Shown: piece after piece, positions 28,091 through 37,125 of the stretch
Numbering within the stretch: position 1 is the first letter of the stretch
Layout of the letters: the number at the start of each line of letters is the position of its first letter
NCBI RefSeq assembly: GCF_918741285.1
Contig: NZ_CAKKNC010000003.1
Coordinates: 1-64,000 of the forward strand
Length of the DNA stretch: 64,000 nucleotides
Source of the DNA: Sphingobium sp. CECT 9361
GTDB lineage: Bacteria; Pseudomonadota; Alphaproteobacteria; Sphingomonadales; Sphingomonadaceae
Direction: 5' to 3'
Translations under genes and position numbers: made by a program
The notes under the pieces: generated by a model
Seen by the model: only the letters and a program-made list of their open reading frames with translations
Database searches by the model: none
Told to the model about the DNA's origin: nothing

Positions 28091-29269
28091 TCACACCCGC
28101 TCGATGACGAGTGCGATGCCCTGACCGCCACCGATGCACATGGTGATCAGGCCATAGCGGCCCCCGGTGCGCTGCAATTCATACATCGCCTTCACCGTGA
28201 TGATCGCGCCGGTCGCGCCGACCGGATGGCCAAGCGATATACCCGATCCATTCGGATTGACCTTTTCAGGATCGAAGCCGAGCGTTTTCGACACGGCGCA
28301 GGCTTGCGCGGCAAAGGCTTCGTTCGCTTCGATCACGTCGATCTGGTCGAGTGTCAGTCCGGCGCGTTCGAGCGCGATTGGCACCGCCTTCACCGGGCCG
28401 ATGCCCATGCGCGAAGGTTCGACGCCTGAAAAGCCCCAGCCCAGAATCTTGGCCATCGGCTTCAGCCCATGCGCGTCAACGGCCTTTTGCGAGGCGAGAA
28501 CGACCGCTGCGGCGCCGTCGTTGATGCCGCTGGCGTTACCCGCCGTTACCGAGCCGTCCTTCTTGAACGCAGGGCGCAGGGCGCTTAGGCTCTCTGCGGT
28601 CGTTTCCCCGCGCACATGCTCGTCCGCCGCAAAACTAACGACGCCCTTGCGGGTCTTGATGTCGATGGGCAGGATTTGATCGGTGAACCGGCCATCTGCC
28701 TGTGCCAGAGCGGCGCGTGCGTGGCTCTGCGCGGCGGTGGCGTCTTGCTCTTCGCGGCTGATGTCATAGTCCGCAGCGATGTTTTCCGCGGTGATTCCCA
28801 TGTGGAACCCTTCGAACGGGTCACTCAATGTGGCGATCAGTGCATCGACCATTTCGACCGAGCCCATTTTCTGACCAAAGCGTGCCGCCGAAACATAATG
28901 CGGGGCACGACTCATGACTTCTGCACCGCCCGCAACGGCGACATCGCATTCCCCAAGGGTCAGCATCTGCGCGGCGGAAATGATCGCCTGAACGCTCGAA
29001 CCGCACAGGCGATTGAGGGTAAGCGCTGGCGCTTCGATCGGTACGCCTGCATTCACGGCAGCGACGCGCGCGAGGTACGCATCGTTCGGTACGGTCTGGA
29101 TTACCTGACCCATCACGACATGCTGGACATCAGAAGCGGCGATGCCCGCGCGGGTGATCGCTTCGGCAATGACTTTCGCGCCGAGATCGGCAGGCGTGTG
29201 ATCCTTCAGGCTCCCACCGAAATCACCGATCGCGGTGCGTACGCCGGATACGATATAGACTGCTTCCAA
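28091..29269 (-). CDS. Acetyl-CoA C-acetyltransferase (thiolase)
   Basis: 392 residues. Nucleophile Cys89 lies in LNRLCGSSVQAI, the second active-site region is SLGHPVGATGA (His) and the third CIGGGQGIALV (Cys). The NEAFAAQ loop is also conserved. This length and these motifs fit biosynthetic or degradative acetoacetyl-CoA thiolases (AtoB/PhaA). It could work with the scoAB transferase in acetoacetate use or feed polyhydroxyalkanoate synthesis; no other such genes are adjacent. Confidence 0.93.
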   Translation of the reverse strand: MEAVYIVSGVRTAIGDFGGSLKDHTPADLGAKVIAEAITRAGIAASDVQHVVMGQVIQTVPNDAYLARVAAVNAGVPIEAPALTLNRLCGSSVQAIISAAQMLTLGECDVAVAGGAEVMSRAPHYVSAARFGQKMGSVEMVDALIATLSDPFEGFHMGITAENIAADYDISREEQDATAAQSHARAALAQADGRFTDQILPIDIKTRKGVVSFAADEHVRGETTAESLSALRPAFKKDGSVTAGNASGINDGAAAVVLASQKAVDAHGLKPMAKILGWGFSGVEPSRMGIGPVKAVPIALERAGLTLDQIDVIEANEAFAAQACAVSKTLGFDPEKVNPNGSGISLGHPVGATGAIITVKAMYELQRTGGRYGLITMCIGGGQGIALVIERV

Positions 29270-29304
29270 TTATATTCTCCCTCTGCACAGTGGGTGTTCG
29301 AATA

Positions 29305-30681
29305 TCAGCGATACTCTTGCACAGGCACGCCGAAAAGGTCGTGCTCATCGGCGTCTTCTATTTCCGTATATACGATGTCGCCGGGTTGCAGACCTGACGT
29401 ATCGCGCAGGAAAACATTGCCGTCGATTTCCGGTGCGTCCGCCTGAGACCGAGCGGTCGCGCCGACGCTGCCGTCGTCTTCGTCCGGTTCGCCGACTTCA
29501 TCGACGATGACGGGAAGGATGCGACCGATCTTCGCCTGCAACTTGGCGGCGGAGATGGCAGCGGTTTTTTCCATGATCCGCTGGTAGCGTTCTTCCTTGA
29601 CCTCTTCGGGGACCGGGTCGGGCAAGGCGTTGGCGGCTGCACCCTCGACAGGCTCAAAACGGAACGCGCCCACGCGGTCGAGCTGCGCTTCGTCCAGCCA
29701 GTCGAGAAGATACTGGAAATCGGCTTCGGTCTCGCCGGGAAAACCAACGACGAAGGACGAACGAATGGCGATGTCCGGGCAGATGGTGCGCCAGTTCTTG
29801 ACCCGCTCCAGCACCTTGGCTTCATTCGCCGGGCGCTTCATGCGTTTCAGCACATTGGGCGCTGCGTGCTGGAAAGGAATGTCGAGATACGGCGTGAGCA
29901 ACCCTTCGGCCATCAACGGGATCACATGATCCACATGCGGATAGGGATAGACATAATGCAGGCGCACCCAAGGAGTCTGACCCTCGGCAGTGCGTAGCTG
30001 GCCCAGCTCGCGGGCCATGTCGGTCATGTGCGCGCGGACCTCGCGGCCCTTCCAGTTGCGCGTTTCGTGCCGGGTGTCGACGCCATAAGCCGACGTGTCC
30101 TGGCTGATGATCAACAGTTCCTTCGTACCTGCCGCGACCAGCTTTTCAGCTTCGCGCAACACCGCGTCGATCCGGCGCGAGACGAGATCCCCGCGCAGCG
30201 AAGGAATGATGCAGAAGGCGCAGCGATGGTTGCAGCCTTCGGAAATCTTGAGATAGCTGTAATGGCGCGGCGTGAGTTTCAGACCACCTTCGGGGACCAG
30301 ATCGACGAACGCATTGGGGACGGGGGGCGATGCTTCATGCACCGCATTCACCACATCCTCATATTGATGCGCGCCGGTGATTGCCAGCACGCTGGGGAAG
30401 CGTGCACGGATCAGTTCGGCTTCATTGCCCATGCAGCCGGTGACGATGACGCGGCCGTTTTCGGCGATTGCCTCACCGATCGCTTCGAGCGATTCCTCCT
30501 TCGCGGAGTCGAGAAAGCCGCAGGTGTTGACCAGCACGACGTCGGTCCCCGCATAATCGGGGGACATCTGATAGCCATCGGAGCGCAGTTTCGTCAGGAT
30601 GCGTTCGCTGTCGACGAGCGCCTTGGGGCAGCCAAGCGAAACCATGCCGACCTTGGGCGCGGGGGGGAATGTCGTTGCCAT
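29305..30681 (-). CDS. rimO: Ribosomal protein S12 methylthiotransferase
   Basis: 458 residues. The N-terminal MTTase domain has three cluster cysteines ([35 protein letters not shown]), the radical-SAM triad is [16 protein letters not shown], and the TRAM domain forms the C-terminus. The substitution of the usual Asn by Pro in GCPK is typical of RimO against MiaB. It thiomethylates an Asp of ribosomal protein S12. ATG at 30681 ([12 protein letters not shown]) is chosen over ATG at 30693 four codons upstream; neither has a strong ribosome binding site. Confidence 0.95.
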   Translation of the reverse strand: MATTFPPAPKVGMVSLGCPKALVDSERILTKLRSDGYQMSPDYAGTDVVLVNTCGFLDSAKEESLEAIGEAIAENGRVIVTGCMGNEAELIRARFPSVLAITGAHQYEDVVNAVHEASPPVPNAFVDLVPEGGLKLTPRHYSYLKISEGCNHRCAFCIIPSLRGDLVSRRIDAVLREAEKLVAAGTKELLIISQDTSAYGVDTRHETRNWKGREVRAHMTDMARELGQLRTAEGQTPWVRLHYVYPYPHVDHVIPLMAEGLLTPYLDIPFQHAAPNVLKRMKRPANEAKVLERVKNWRTICPDIAIRSSFVVGFPGETEADFQYLLDWLDEAQLDRVGAFRFEPVEGAAANALPDPVPEEVKEERYQRIMEKTAAISAAKLQAKIGRILPVIVDEVGEPDEDDGSVGATARSQADAPEIDGNVFLRDTSGLQPGDIVYTEIEDADEHDLFGVPVQEYR

Positions 30682-30754
30682 GATGCCGCGCACATAGGGT
30701 GTTGCGCGTGTAATGTCACGGGGCAGCGATATGAAGCGACCTACGCCTAACTAC

Positions 30755-30782
30755 CGTCATTGCCGCCTGTGCGGGAATGACG
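30755..30782. repeat. Short palindrome of the GTCATT-CCGC family
   Basis: CGTCATTGCCGC and GCGGGAATGACG pair at 11 of 12 positions around CTGT, ending 3 bases before the stop of the SEL1/SPOR gene. The arms match the core of the repeat at 25833. It could serve as transcription end for the SPOR gene. Confidence 0.6.
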
Positions 30783-30784
30783 GA

Positions 30785-31795
30785 CTATCCCTTCTTCGGG
30801 ATGCACACATTCCCGGTCGCCTTGACCGACTGGCACAGCTTTTCCGCTTCTGCAGACGAAGGCAACGGGCCGACCTGAAGTCGAGTAACCGCGCCGCCCT
30901 TCACGTAAAAAGGTTGATAGGCGGCCAGGCCGCTGACCTTTTTCGACAGGGTTGCCCATAAAGCGGTCGCGCGGCTTTCCTCGCCGAATGCGCCCAACTG
31001 GATGCGCCATTCGCCCGATGGCGTCGCAGCGGCGGGTTTCGGCGCGGGCGCAACCTTGGGTTTTACAAGCGCGGCGGCTACCTGGACGGGCTTCGCAGGC
31101 TCAGATGGCGGAATGGCGGCCGATTTAATCGGCTTGGGTACCGGACGCAGTACTGGCATAGGTGGGTCGAGGGCTTTTGTCGCTGCCGCCAGCGTCATCG
31201 CGTTCTTCTTTTCCAGCTCGGACGCCAGCGCCAGTCCCTTCTTGCGCTGATCGGCGGGAATGTAATTGTTCATCTGCTCCAGGCTGGCGGTTGCCTGGGA
31301 AAGCCCGGAAGCCGAAGCGCGGGTCATCAGCGCATAAGCCTGCACCCAGTCTTTGGTCACGAACTCGCCGTTGAACAGCGCGGTGCCGAGAATATATTGC
31401 GACCGCGCTTCGCCGCGCTCTGCGGATTTGCGGATGTAGGGCAAAGCCTCTTCGCGGCGGTTCTGTTGAAACAGCAGCAGGCCGTAATTGTCCTCTGCGC
31501 GCAAATGTCCTTGCTCCGAAGCCTTGCGGAACCACTCCAGCGCGATGGGCACATCCATCGGTACACCGCGACCCAGCTTGTACGCTTGCCCCAGATTGAA
31601 CTGCGCATCGGCATCGCCTGCGTTCGCCAGCGGACGCCAGTCGTTCACGGCCTTGACGTAATCGCCCTGCGTCCACGCATCGACGCCGGTCTTTACGTCG
31701 GCTTGTGCCGGGCCGGAGAACATCGCGCCATCCAGCACCAGCGCAGCGACTGGCGCGGCCAGTGCCACCGCTCCACCTATCAGGAAATGCTTCAT
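30785..31795 (-). CDS. SEL1-repeat and SPOR-domain protein, exported
   Basis: 336 residues. A signal peptide (MKHFLIGGAVALAAPVAALV region) leads into SEL1/TPR-like repeats (DYVKAVNDWRPLANAGDADA, then QFNLGQAYKLGRGVP, then ALEWFRKASEQGHLRAEDNY and a fourth less regular copy), a Pro/Ala/Lys linker (about residues 205-260), and a C-terminal SPOR domain starting WRIQLGAFGEESRA. SPOR domains bind glycan strands lacking stem peptides at division sites. The ATG at 31795 has GGAG 7 bases upstream. It is divergent from the ParA operon, which also ends in a SPOR protein. A CtrA-like site lies 50 bases upstream. Confidence 0.85.
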   Translation of the reverse strand: MKHFLIGGAVALAAPVAALVLDGAMFSGPAQADVKTGVDAWTQGDYVKAVNDWRPLANAGDADAQFNLGQAYKLGRGVPMDVPIALEWFRKASEQGHLRAEDNYGLLLFQQNRREEALPYIRKSAERGEARSQYILGTALFNGEFVTKDWVQAYALMTRASASGLSQATASLEQMNNYIPADQRKKGLALASELEKKNAMTLAAATKALDPPMPVLRPVPKPIKSAAIPPSEPAKPVQVAAALVKPKVAPAPKPAAATPSGEWRIQLGAFGEESRATALWATLSKKVSGLAAYQPFYVKGGAVTRLQVGPLPSSAEAEKLCQSVKATGNVCIPKKG

Positions 31796-31844
31796 GCTGT
31801 CGCTCCGCCCGCAAGTATAGATGCGCCTTACTGGCGGAACATAC

Positions 31845-31859
31845 TTAATCAATCCTTAC
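31845..31859. promoter_or_regulatory. CtrA-like site (one mismatch) before SEL1/SPOR gene
   Basis: TTAATCAATCCTTAC has the CtrA layout TTAA-N7-TTAA with one mismatch (C for the last A). It lies 50-64 bases before the ATG of the divergent SEL1/SPOR gene. The match is based on the Caulobacter consensus and is not proven here. Confidence 0.45.
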
Positions 31860-31927
31860 CACAACTGCGCACGATTCGGCTATGCCATCGCTTATCTCCC
31901 TACGGCGTCAACAGGATCGCCAGCGGA

Positions 31928-31942
31928 TTAACCATTTCTTAG
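31928..31942. promoter_or_regulatory. CtrA-like site (one mismatch) before parA-like gene
   Basis: TTAACCATTTCTTAG keeps the seven-base spacing of TTAA-N7-TTAA with G replacing the last A; the first half TTAACCAT is strongly CtrA-like. It lies 51-65 bases before the parA-like GTG, the same distance as the companion site has to its gene. Confidence 0.45.
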
Positions 31943-31992
31943 GTGCGGGCGTGGCAACTCTATAACCAATTCCATGGTTTCGGGGGTAATTC

Positions 31993-32712
31993 GTGCGGGT
32001 ATTGGCACTGGCATCGCAAAAGGGTGGGTCTGGAAAGACGACACTGTCAGGGCATCTGGCGGTTCAGGCGCAGCGCGCCGGGGCAGGGCCAGTCGTTCTG
32101 ATCGATATCGATCCGCAGGGGTCGCTGGCCGATTGGTGGAACGAGCGAGAGGCGGAATTTCCCGCCTTTGCACAGACGACCGTTGCGCGCCTTGCCGCCG
32201 ATCTGGAAATTCTGCGTCAGCAGGGGTTCAAGCTGGCCGTCATCGACACACCGCCTGCCATCACCATGGCAATCCAGAGCGTTATTTCCGTTTCCGAACT
32301 CATCGTCGTGCCGACCCGCCCCAGCCCGCATGACCTGCGCGCCGTGGGTGCCACTGTCGATCTGTGCGAGCGCGCGGGCAAGCCACTGATCTTCGTGGTC
32401 AACGCGGCCACCCCGAAAGCCAAGATCACGTCCGAAGCCGCCGTTGCCTTGTCGCAGCATGGTACCGTTGCCCCGGTCACCTTGCACCATCGCGTCGATT
32501 ACGCTGCGTCGATGATCGACGGCCGCACCGTCATGGAAGTCGACCCCAACAGTCGTTCCGCTCAGGAAGTGGTGCAGCTCTGGTCCTATGTTTCCGATCG
32601 GCTGGAAAAGAACTTCCGCCGCACGGTCTTTTCCGTGCCGAGTGGAGCCGGGCAATCCGGCGCGCTCCGTCCGTTGGGCGGGGGCTTCGGCCGCCGCGTC
32701 ATCGGCCAGTAA
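31993..32712 (+). CDS. ParA/MinD family ATPase (stand-alone, chromosomal)
   Basis: 239 residues. The deviant Walker A is KGGSGKTT (residues 10-17, signature Lys10), then IDIDPQGSLADWW (Walker A-prime) and LAVIDTPPAI (Walker B). No N-terminal helix-turn-helix or C-terminal amphipathic helix is seen, so it is ParA-like rather than MinD or plasmid ParA with its own DNA-binding domain. The tail is rich in Gly and Arg. It starts at GTG with GGGG upstream. The next gene encodes a ribbon-helix-helix protein, and the third a SPOR lipoprotein, suggesting cargo positioning at the envelope. It is unlikely to be the chromosome-partition ParA, since no parB or parS cluster is present. Confidence 0.85.
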   Translation: MRVLALASQKGGSGKTTLSGHLAVQAQRAGAGPVVLIDIDPQGSLADWWNEREAEFPAFAQTTVARLAADLEILRQQGFKLAVIDTPPAITMAIQSVISVSELIVVPTRPSPHDLRAVGATVDLCERAGKPLIFVVNAATPKAKITSEAAVALSQHGTVAPVTLHHRVDYAASMIDGRTVMEVDPNSRSAQEVVQLWSYVSDRLEKNFRRTVFSVPSGAGQSGALRPLGGGFGRRVIGQ

Positions 32713-32724
32713 GAGGTGGCACAG

Positions 32725-33315
32725 ATGGCCGAACCCAAGCCTTTCGCCTCACTGACCTCGGGCCTGCTCGCGCGCAAGGGCGCCGCGTCTCCCGCCATGC
32801 GTCGCCAGGTCATGCTCAATGGCATGACGGGCGCTGCCGCCATATCCGATCCCCAGCACCATGACGATCTGGGCTGGAACGACATGGGCGAGGACAGCGT
32901 CCGGCAAAGCGATCCGCTCGCCGTCGCAGGCCTCGCGCCGATGGGGGGATCGCCCCTGTCGTTCACGCCTGCGCCGATCGTCGACCAGATGCCGGTGCCG
33001 GAGGACGCACCCGTGCCCGTGGTGATCGAACAGCGCCGCGTTCTTTCCGAAAAGCTCTCTCCCGTTTCGCCTGAGCCGACTATCGCGGCACCTGTTCTGC
33101 CGACAGCCCCGCTGAAGCAGACGGCGCGTAGCAAAGCGGCCTTCACGCTGCGTCTCGATCCGGAACGCCATCTGCGCCTGCGCCTTGCCTGCGCCGTGGC
33201 CAACCGGTCCGCGCAACATATCGTTACGCAGGCGCTCGACGCCTTTCTCGACAGCCAGCCGCAGATCGACGCGCTGGCCGAACAATTGCCGCGTCCGCGC
33301 GGCACCGACAAATAA
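32725..33315 (+). CDS. Ribbon-helix-helix-like protein, partner of the ParA-like ATPase
   Basis: 196 residues in three parts: a short basic N-terminal peptide (FASLTSGLLARKGAASPAMR), a long disordered Pro-rich linker (about residues 40-130), and a C-terminal fold AAFTLRLDPERHLRLRLACA plus VANRSAQHIVTQALDAFL that resembles a ribbon-helix-helix DNA-binding domain. Short Arg-containing N-terminal peptides of ParA partners (ParB, TlpT) stimulate ParA ATPase, so this arrangement fits a ParA adaptor; that is inference. AGAGG precedes the ATG at 32725. I do not recognise a named family. Confidence 0.65.
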   Translation: MAEPKPFASLTSGLLARKGAASPAMRRQVMLNGMTGAAAISDPQHHDDLGWNDMGEDSVRQSDPLAVAGLAPMGGSPLSFTPAPIVDQMPVPEDAPVPVVIEQRRVLSEKLSPVSPEPTIAAPVLPTAPLKQTARSKAAFTLRLDPERHLRLRLACAVANRSAQHIVTQALDAFLDSQPQIDALAEQLPRPRGTDK

Positions 33316-33332
33316 TTGGGGTGAACTGGACC

Positions 33333-34652
33333 ATGAAACGCAGTTTGCAGAACAAGGCCTTTTTGAAGATTGCCGTCTCGTTGCTGATCGTCGGTGTGAC
33401 GATGGTGGGCTGCACCGGCGGTGCCGCGATGATGGCGCAACCGGGCGCAAAGATGAATGCCATCGAAAAGCAGGCCGGTGCATCCGCCACGACCGCCGAA
33501 AAAGCGCTGGCAAAGCGCGATGTAGCGCTTGCCTTGTCATCCGCTGAGGCTGCTGTTGCTGCCAAGCCCGACAATGCCGCCTATCGCGTTCTGCTAGGCC
33601 GCGCCTATCTGGCGGACGGTCGCTTCACGTCTGCCGAAACGGCGTTTTCCGACGCGATGACGCTGGGCAATACCGACACCCGCACGGTGGTCAGCCTTGT
33701 GCTTGCCAAGGTCGCTCTGGGCAAATCGACCGATGCCCGCGCGCTGCTCGTCACCCATATGGATACGGTGCCTGCAGCCGATTACGGCCTTGCGATGGCG
33801 ATGGCAGGCGATCCGCAGGAAGCGATCCGCATCCTGACTGCCGCTGCGCAGGAACCCGATGCGACAATCAAGACGCGCCAGAACCTCGCTTATGCCTATG
33901 CGCTGGCCGGTCAGTGGCGCGAAGCCCGTTTGATGGCGGCGCAGGATCTCGATCCGCTTGCTGCTACGCAGCGCATCATCGGTTGGGCGCAGAATGCGGA
34001 GCCGGGCGCTGAACCTGCGCGCGTGGCTGCGTTCATCGGTACGAAGATGCGCGCCGACGACGCCGGGGTGCCTGTGCGACTGGCCCTTGCGCCAGCGCCT
34101 GCGCTCGTGGTTCAGATGGCGCAGGCCGAAGCGCCAGCAGCAGAAATGCCAGCCGCGTCGCCAGAAGCAGCCCCCGAGCAGGCGCCCGTTGAAATCGCCG
34201 TCGCTCCGGTTGAACAACCCGAAACGCCGGTGATCCGCGCACCCGAAGCGCCGGTTCGCACAGCAGTCGTCCCGGTTGCGACGCCTCTGGCAACGGCCAC
34301 GACCATGATGCGCAAGGCCGCTTCATTCGAAATCATTGCGCCTTCCGCCACGACCAAATGGGCCGTGCAGCTTGGTGCATATGACAGTGCCGCCATCGCC
34401 AAGGAACGCTGGCAGCATATGGCGCGCAAGAATGCCGCGCTGAGCAAATTCCCGGTGGCGTACACGACCGCCAATGTGCAGGGCCGCGTCTATCATCGCC
34501 TCTCGCTCGGCGGCTTTGCCGATCGGGGGACAGCCGATCAGATGTGCCGGACCGTCCGCAGCCAGGGCGGCGCGTGCTTCATCCGTGCAGCCGCTCCGAC
34601 GATGCGCTGGGCATGGGCCACCCCCAAGCGCCAGCAATTCGCTTCGCGCTAA
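33333..34652 (+). CDS. TPR and SPOR-domain lipoprotein
   Basis: 439 residues. The signal peptide ends in a lipobox (MVGC, Cys about residue 27), so it is probably an outer-membrane or periplasmic lipoprotein. TPR-like helices cover about residues 50-225 (ALSSAEAAVAAKPDNAAYRV, LLGRAYLADGRFTSAETAFS), then a Pro/Glu/Val linker, then a SPOR domain from KWAVQLGAYDSAAIAKERWQ to about residue 420. ATG at 33333 is chosen over GTG at 33321 because the latter is part of the GGGGTG ribosome-binding region. Third gene of the parA operon; a palindromic repeat follows. Confidence 0.82.
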   Translation: MKRSLQNKAFLKIAVSLLIVGVTMVGCTGGAAMMAQPGAKMNAIEKQAGASATTAEKALAKRDVALALSSAEAAVAAKPDNAAYRVLLGRAYLADGRFTSAETAFSDAMTLGNTDTRTVVSLVLAKVALGKSTDARALLVTHMDTVPAADYGLAMAMAGDPQEAIRILTAAAQEPDATIKTRQNLAYAYALAGQWREARLMAAQDLDPLAATQRIIGWAQNAEPGAEPARVAAFIGTKMRADDAGVPVRLALAPAPALVVQMAQAEAPAAEMPAASPEAAPEQAPVEIAVAPVEQPETPVIRAPEAPVRTAVVPVATPLATATTMMRKAASFEIIAPSATTKWAVQLGAYDSAAIAKERWQHMARKNAALSKFPVAYTTANVQGRVYHRLSLGGFADRGTADQMCRTVRSQGGACFIRAAAPTMRWAWATPKRQQFASR

Positions 34653-34671
34653 ATTCGAAGATTATACCTCA

Positions 34672-34750
34672 GTCCGTTCGGGCTGAGCGTGTCGAAGCCT
34701 GTCCTTCTTTGAAGAAGAAAGACCCTTCGACAGGCTCAGGGCGAACGGAC
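34672..34750. repeat. Palindromic intergenic repeat (CCGTTCGGGCTGAGC type), copy 1
   Basis: The left arm GTCCGTTCGGGCTGAGC (continuing to 34698) and the right arm ending at 34750 are inverted copies with about 24 of 27 positions paired around a short spacer. It fills the gap between the TPR-SPOR gene and the convergent pyrC-prime gene. A second copy is at 45208. This is a known type of extragenic repeat in sphingomonads and relatives. Confidence 0.85.
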
Positions 34751-34760
34751 TCTTGGCCGG

Positions 34761-35987
34761 TTAAAGGAACTGGCCGCCCTTCATTATTCGGCGCACCCGG
34801 CCCTGTACCGGCACCTTGTCGAACGGGGTATTGCCTGCCGCCGCTTCCATCCGCGCCGAATCGACGATCCACGGCGTTTCGGAATCGATGAAGATGATGT
34901 CGGCGGCATAGCCCGGCGCGAAACGCCCCGCCTTTACACCCAATATCTTAGCGGGATTGGCGCACAGCAACGTCATTAGCGCGTTCATCGTTAGATGCCC
35001 GTTCCGCACGAGGTTGAGTGACAGTGTCAGCAGCGTCTCCGCGCCCGCCATCCCGGGGCTGGCATCGGCGAAGGGCAAGCGCTTGTCCTCGGGTCCGCGC
35101 GGATCGTGGCTGGAGGTGATGACGTCCACCGTTCCATCCGCCACCGCCTTGATCGCGGCTTGCCGGTCATCCTCGCTCCGCAAAGGCGGCGCAAGATGCG
35201 CGAAGGTGCGGAAATCGGTAACGGCGATGTCCGACAGGAACAGATAGGCCGGACTGATGCCGCACGTAACGCGCAACCCTTCCGCCTTGGCCGCGCGGAT
35301 CAGCGCAAAGCCCGCCGCCGTCGTCACCAACCGGAAATGGATCGCCGCGCCGGTTTCTCGCGCCAGCATGATGTCGCGCGCAATGGCCATCGCTTCGGCG
35401 CAGGCGGGGGCCGCTGCCAGACCCAGCCGGGTCGCCGTTTCGCCTGCGGTGGCGACCGCCTTGCCGGTCAGGCCACCGTCCTCGGCATGGGCAATGACGG
35501 TCAGCCCCAAAGCCGAAGCGTAGGACAAAACGCGCAGCATCACCCCTGAGTCCGCGATCCAGTGCCGCCCGGTGCTGACGGCGCGCGCGCCTGCGGCTTG
35601 CATCATGCCGATCTCCGCGAGCTCGGCCCCATGCAGCCCGCGCGTCGCAGCGGCGAGGGGGTGGACCCAGAAATCGGGCTTGCCGGCGCGCGTTGCGTGC
35701 CGGATCAGGCCGACATCGTCCAGCGGTGAGGATTGGTCGGGCATCAACGCCGCGCGCGTGATGCCGCCGAATTTGAACGCAGGCTTGTCGGTGCGGAACA
35801 CGCCCAGATCGACGAGACCGGGGGCGACGAGCATCCCCTTGGCATCGACCTTCTCTGCATCAAGTGGGATCGCGATGTCCCCCGCCGCGATAATGCTGTC
35901 GCCTTCAATCAGGATGCTGCCGGAAGTGACGGCTTGTCCGTCCGGATCGGCCAGCAGGGCGTTGGTGATGGCGAGAGAATGTGTCAC
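34761..35987 (-). CDS. pyrC': Dihydroorotase-like non-catalytic subunit of aspartate carbamoyltransferase (PyrC-prime)
   Basis: 408 residues of the cyclic amidohydrolase fold, but the metal-binding motif D-x-H-x-H is degraded: [15 protein letters not shown] has Gly62 and Phe64 in place of the two His. The downstream catalytic Asp region, normally TDHAPH, is SSHDPR. In Pseudomonas such inactive dihydroorotases form a stable complex with PyrB and are needed for its activity. The GTG at 35987 is the start: it overlaps the pyrB stop (GTGA) and gives the usual TLHITNA-like beginning. A true PyrC must be encoded elsewhere. Confidence 0.88.
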   Translation of the reverse strand: MTHSLAITNALLADPDGQAVTSGSILIEGDSIIAAGDIAIPLDAEKVDAKGMLVAPGLVDLGVFRTDKPAFKFGGITRAALMPDQSSPLDDVGLIRHATRAGKPDFWVHPLAAATRGLHGAELAEIGMMQAAGARAVSTGRHWIADSGVMLRVLSYASALGLTVIAHAEDGGLTGKAVATAGETATRLGLAAAPACAEAMAIARDIMLARETGAAIHFRLVTTAAGFALIRAAKAEGLRVTCGISPAYLFLSDIAVTDFRTFAHLAPPLRSEDDRQAAIKAVADGTVDVITSSHDPRGPEDKRLPFADASPGMAGAETLLTLSLNLVRNGHLTMNALMTLLCANPAKILGVKAGRFAPGYAADIIFIDSETPWIVDSARMEAAAGNTPFDKVPVQGRVRRIMKGGQFL

Positions 35988-36979
35988 GCCCAACCTTCCA
36001 CACCGCGCGCCCGTCGGGTCAGCACGTCCAGACAGGCCATCCGCACCGCCACGCCCATCTCGACCTGTTCGGTGATCGCCGACCGTTCGGGGTGATCGGC
36101 AACGATGCTGCTGATCTCCACGCCGCGATTCATCGGGCCGGGGTGCATCACCAGCGCATCGGGCTTGGCCTTCGCCAGCCGCTCCGGCGTCAGCCCGTAC
36201 AGCATATGATATTCGCGCGGGGAGGGGATGAATGCGCCATCCATCCGCTCGTTCTGAAGGCGCAGCATCATGACAACATCCGCGCCGTCCAGCCCTGCGT
36301 TCATGTCGGTATAGGGCGTCACGCTCATCTGATCGATGGCGGCGGGCATCAGGGTCGGCGGTGCGATCACGCGCACCTGCGCGCCCAGGGCGCCAAGGCA
36401 TAATATGTTCGACCGCGCGACCCGGCTGTGCAGCACATCGCCACAGATCGCCACGACCAGCCCCGATATCCCGCCCTTGCGTCGCCGGATGGTCAGCGCG
36501 TCGAGCAATCCCTGCGTCGGATGCTCATGCCAGCCATCGCCTGCATTGAGGACGGGGCAATCGACCTTCTCCGCGATCAGCCGCACTGCGCCCGAACTGC
36601 CGTGACGGATCACGATCACGTCGGCGCGCATGGCGTTCAGCGTCATCGCCGTGTCGATCAGCGTTTCGCCTTTCTTCACGCTCGATTGTGCCGCGTGCAT
36701 ATTGACCACGTCCGCGCCCAGCCGCTTCCCCGCAATCTCGAACGACAGCAGCGTGCGCGTGCTGTTTTCGAAGAACGCGTTGATCTGCGTCAGGCCGCCC
36801 AGCCGGTCGTCATGCTTGCGGCTGTGCGCGCGGTTCACGCTGACCCAATGCTCGGCCTCGTCCAACAGAAAGGAGATTTCCCACGGCATCAGCGCGGAAA
36901 TCGCCAGCAAATGCCTGTGCGGGAACTGTTCGCGACCGATAAGGCCGGTGGGTATGGTCTCGCGGGTCTGCTGCGGCAT
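35984..36979 (-). CDS. pyrB: Aspartate carbamoyltransferase catalytic subunit
   Basis: 331 residues. Makes carbamoyl-aspartate in pyrimidine synthesis. The carbamoyl-phosphate loop [20 protein letters not shown], the [18 protein letters not shown] segment, [12 protein letters not shown] and [11 protein letters not shown] are diagnostic. ATG at 36979 is chosen (AAGG upstream); a TTG seven codons earlier is possible. It is followed by the inactive dihydroorotase gene, the arrangement of dodecameric ATCases. Confidence 0.95.
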   Translation of the reverse strand: MPQQTRETIPTGLIGREQFPHRHLLAISALMPWEISFLLDEAEHWVSVNRAHSRKHDDRLGGLTQINAFFENSTRTLLSFEIAGKRLGADVVNMHAAQSSVKKGETLIDTAMTLNAMRADVIVIRHGSSGAVRLIAEKVDCPVLNAGDGWHEHPTQGLLDALTIRRRKGGISGLVVAICGDVLHSRVARSNILCLGALGAQVRVIAPPTLMPAAIDQMSVTPYTDMNAGLDGADVVMMLRLQNERMDGAFIPSPREYHMLYGLTPERLAKAKPDALVMHPGPMNRGVEISSIVADHPERSAITEQVEMGVAVRMACLDVLTRRARGVEGWA

Positions 36980-37036
36980 GACGGGAGGCCTTAAAGCCAA
37001 TTTGCGGGCGAGGGAAGGGGGAGCGCTTAGTTAGGC

Positions 37037-37104
37037 CGTTCCCCGGCGAAGGCCGGGGTCCAGCTCGGAGCGTGGGGCTGGACCCCGGCCTGCGCCGGAG
37101 AACG
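37037..37104. repeat. Palindromic intergenic repeat (GGCCGGGGTCCAGC type)
   Basis: Left arm at 37037-37064 and right arm at 37077-37104 are inverted copies matching at 26 of 28 positions around a 12-base spacer; the core is GGCCGGGGTCCAGC. It lies between ruvX and pyrB, both on the minus strand, where it may also act as a transcription stop. It is a third repeat type, distinct from those at 25833 and 34672. Confidence 0.85.
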
Positions 37105-37125
37105 CTTCACCAAGGACCAAGCGTC

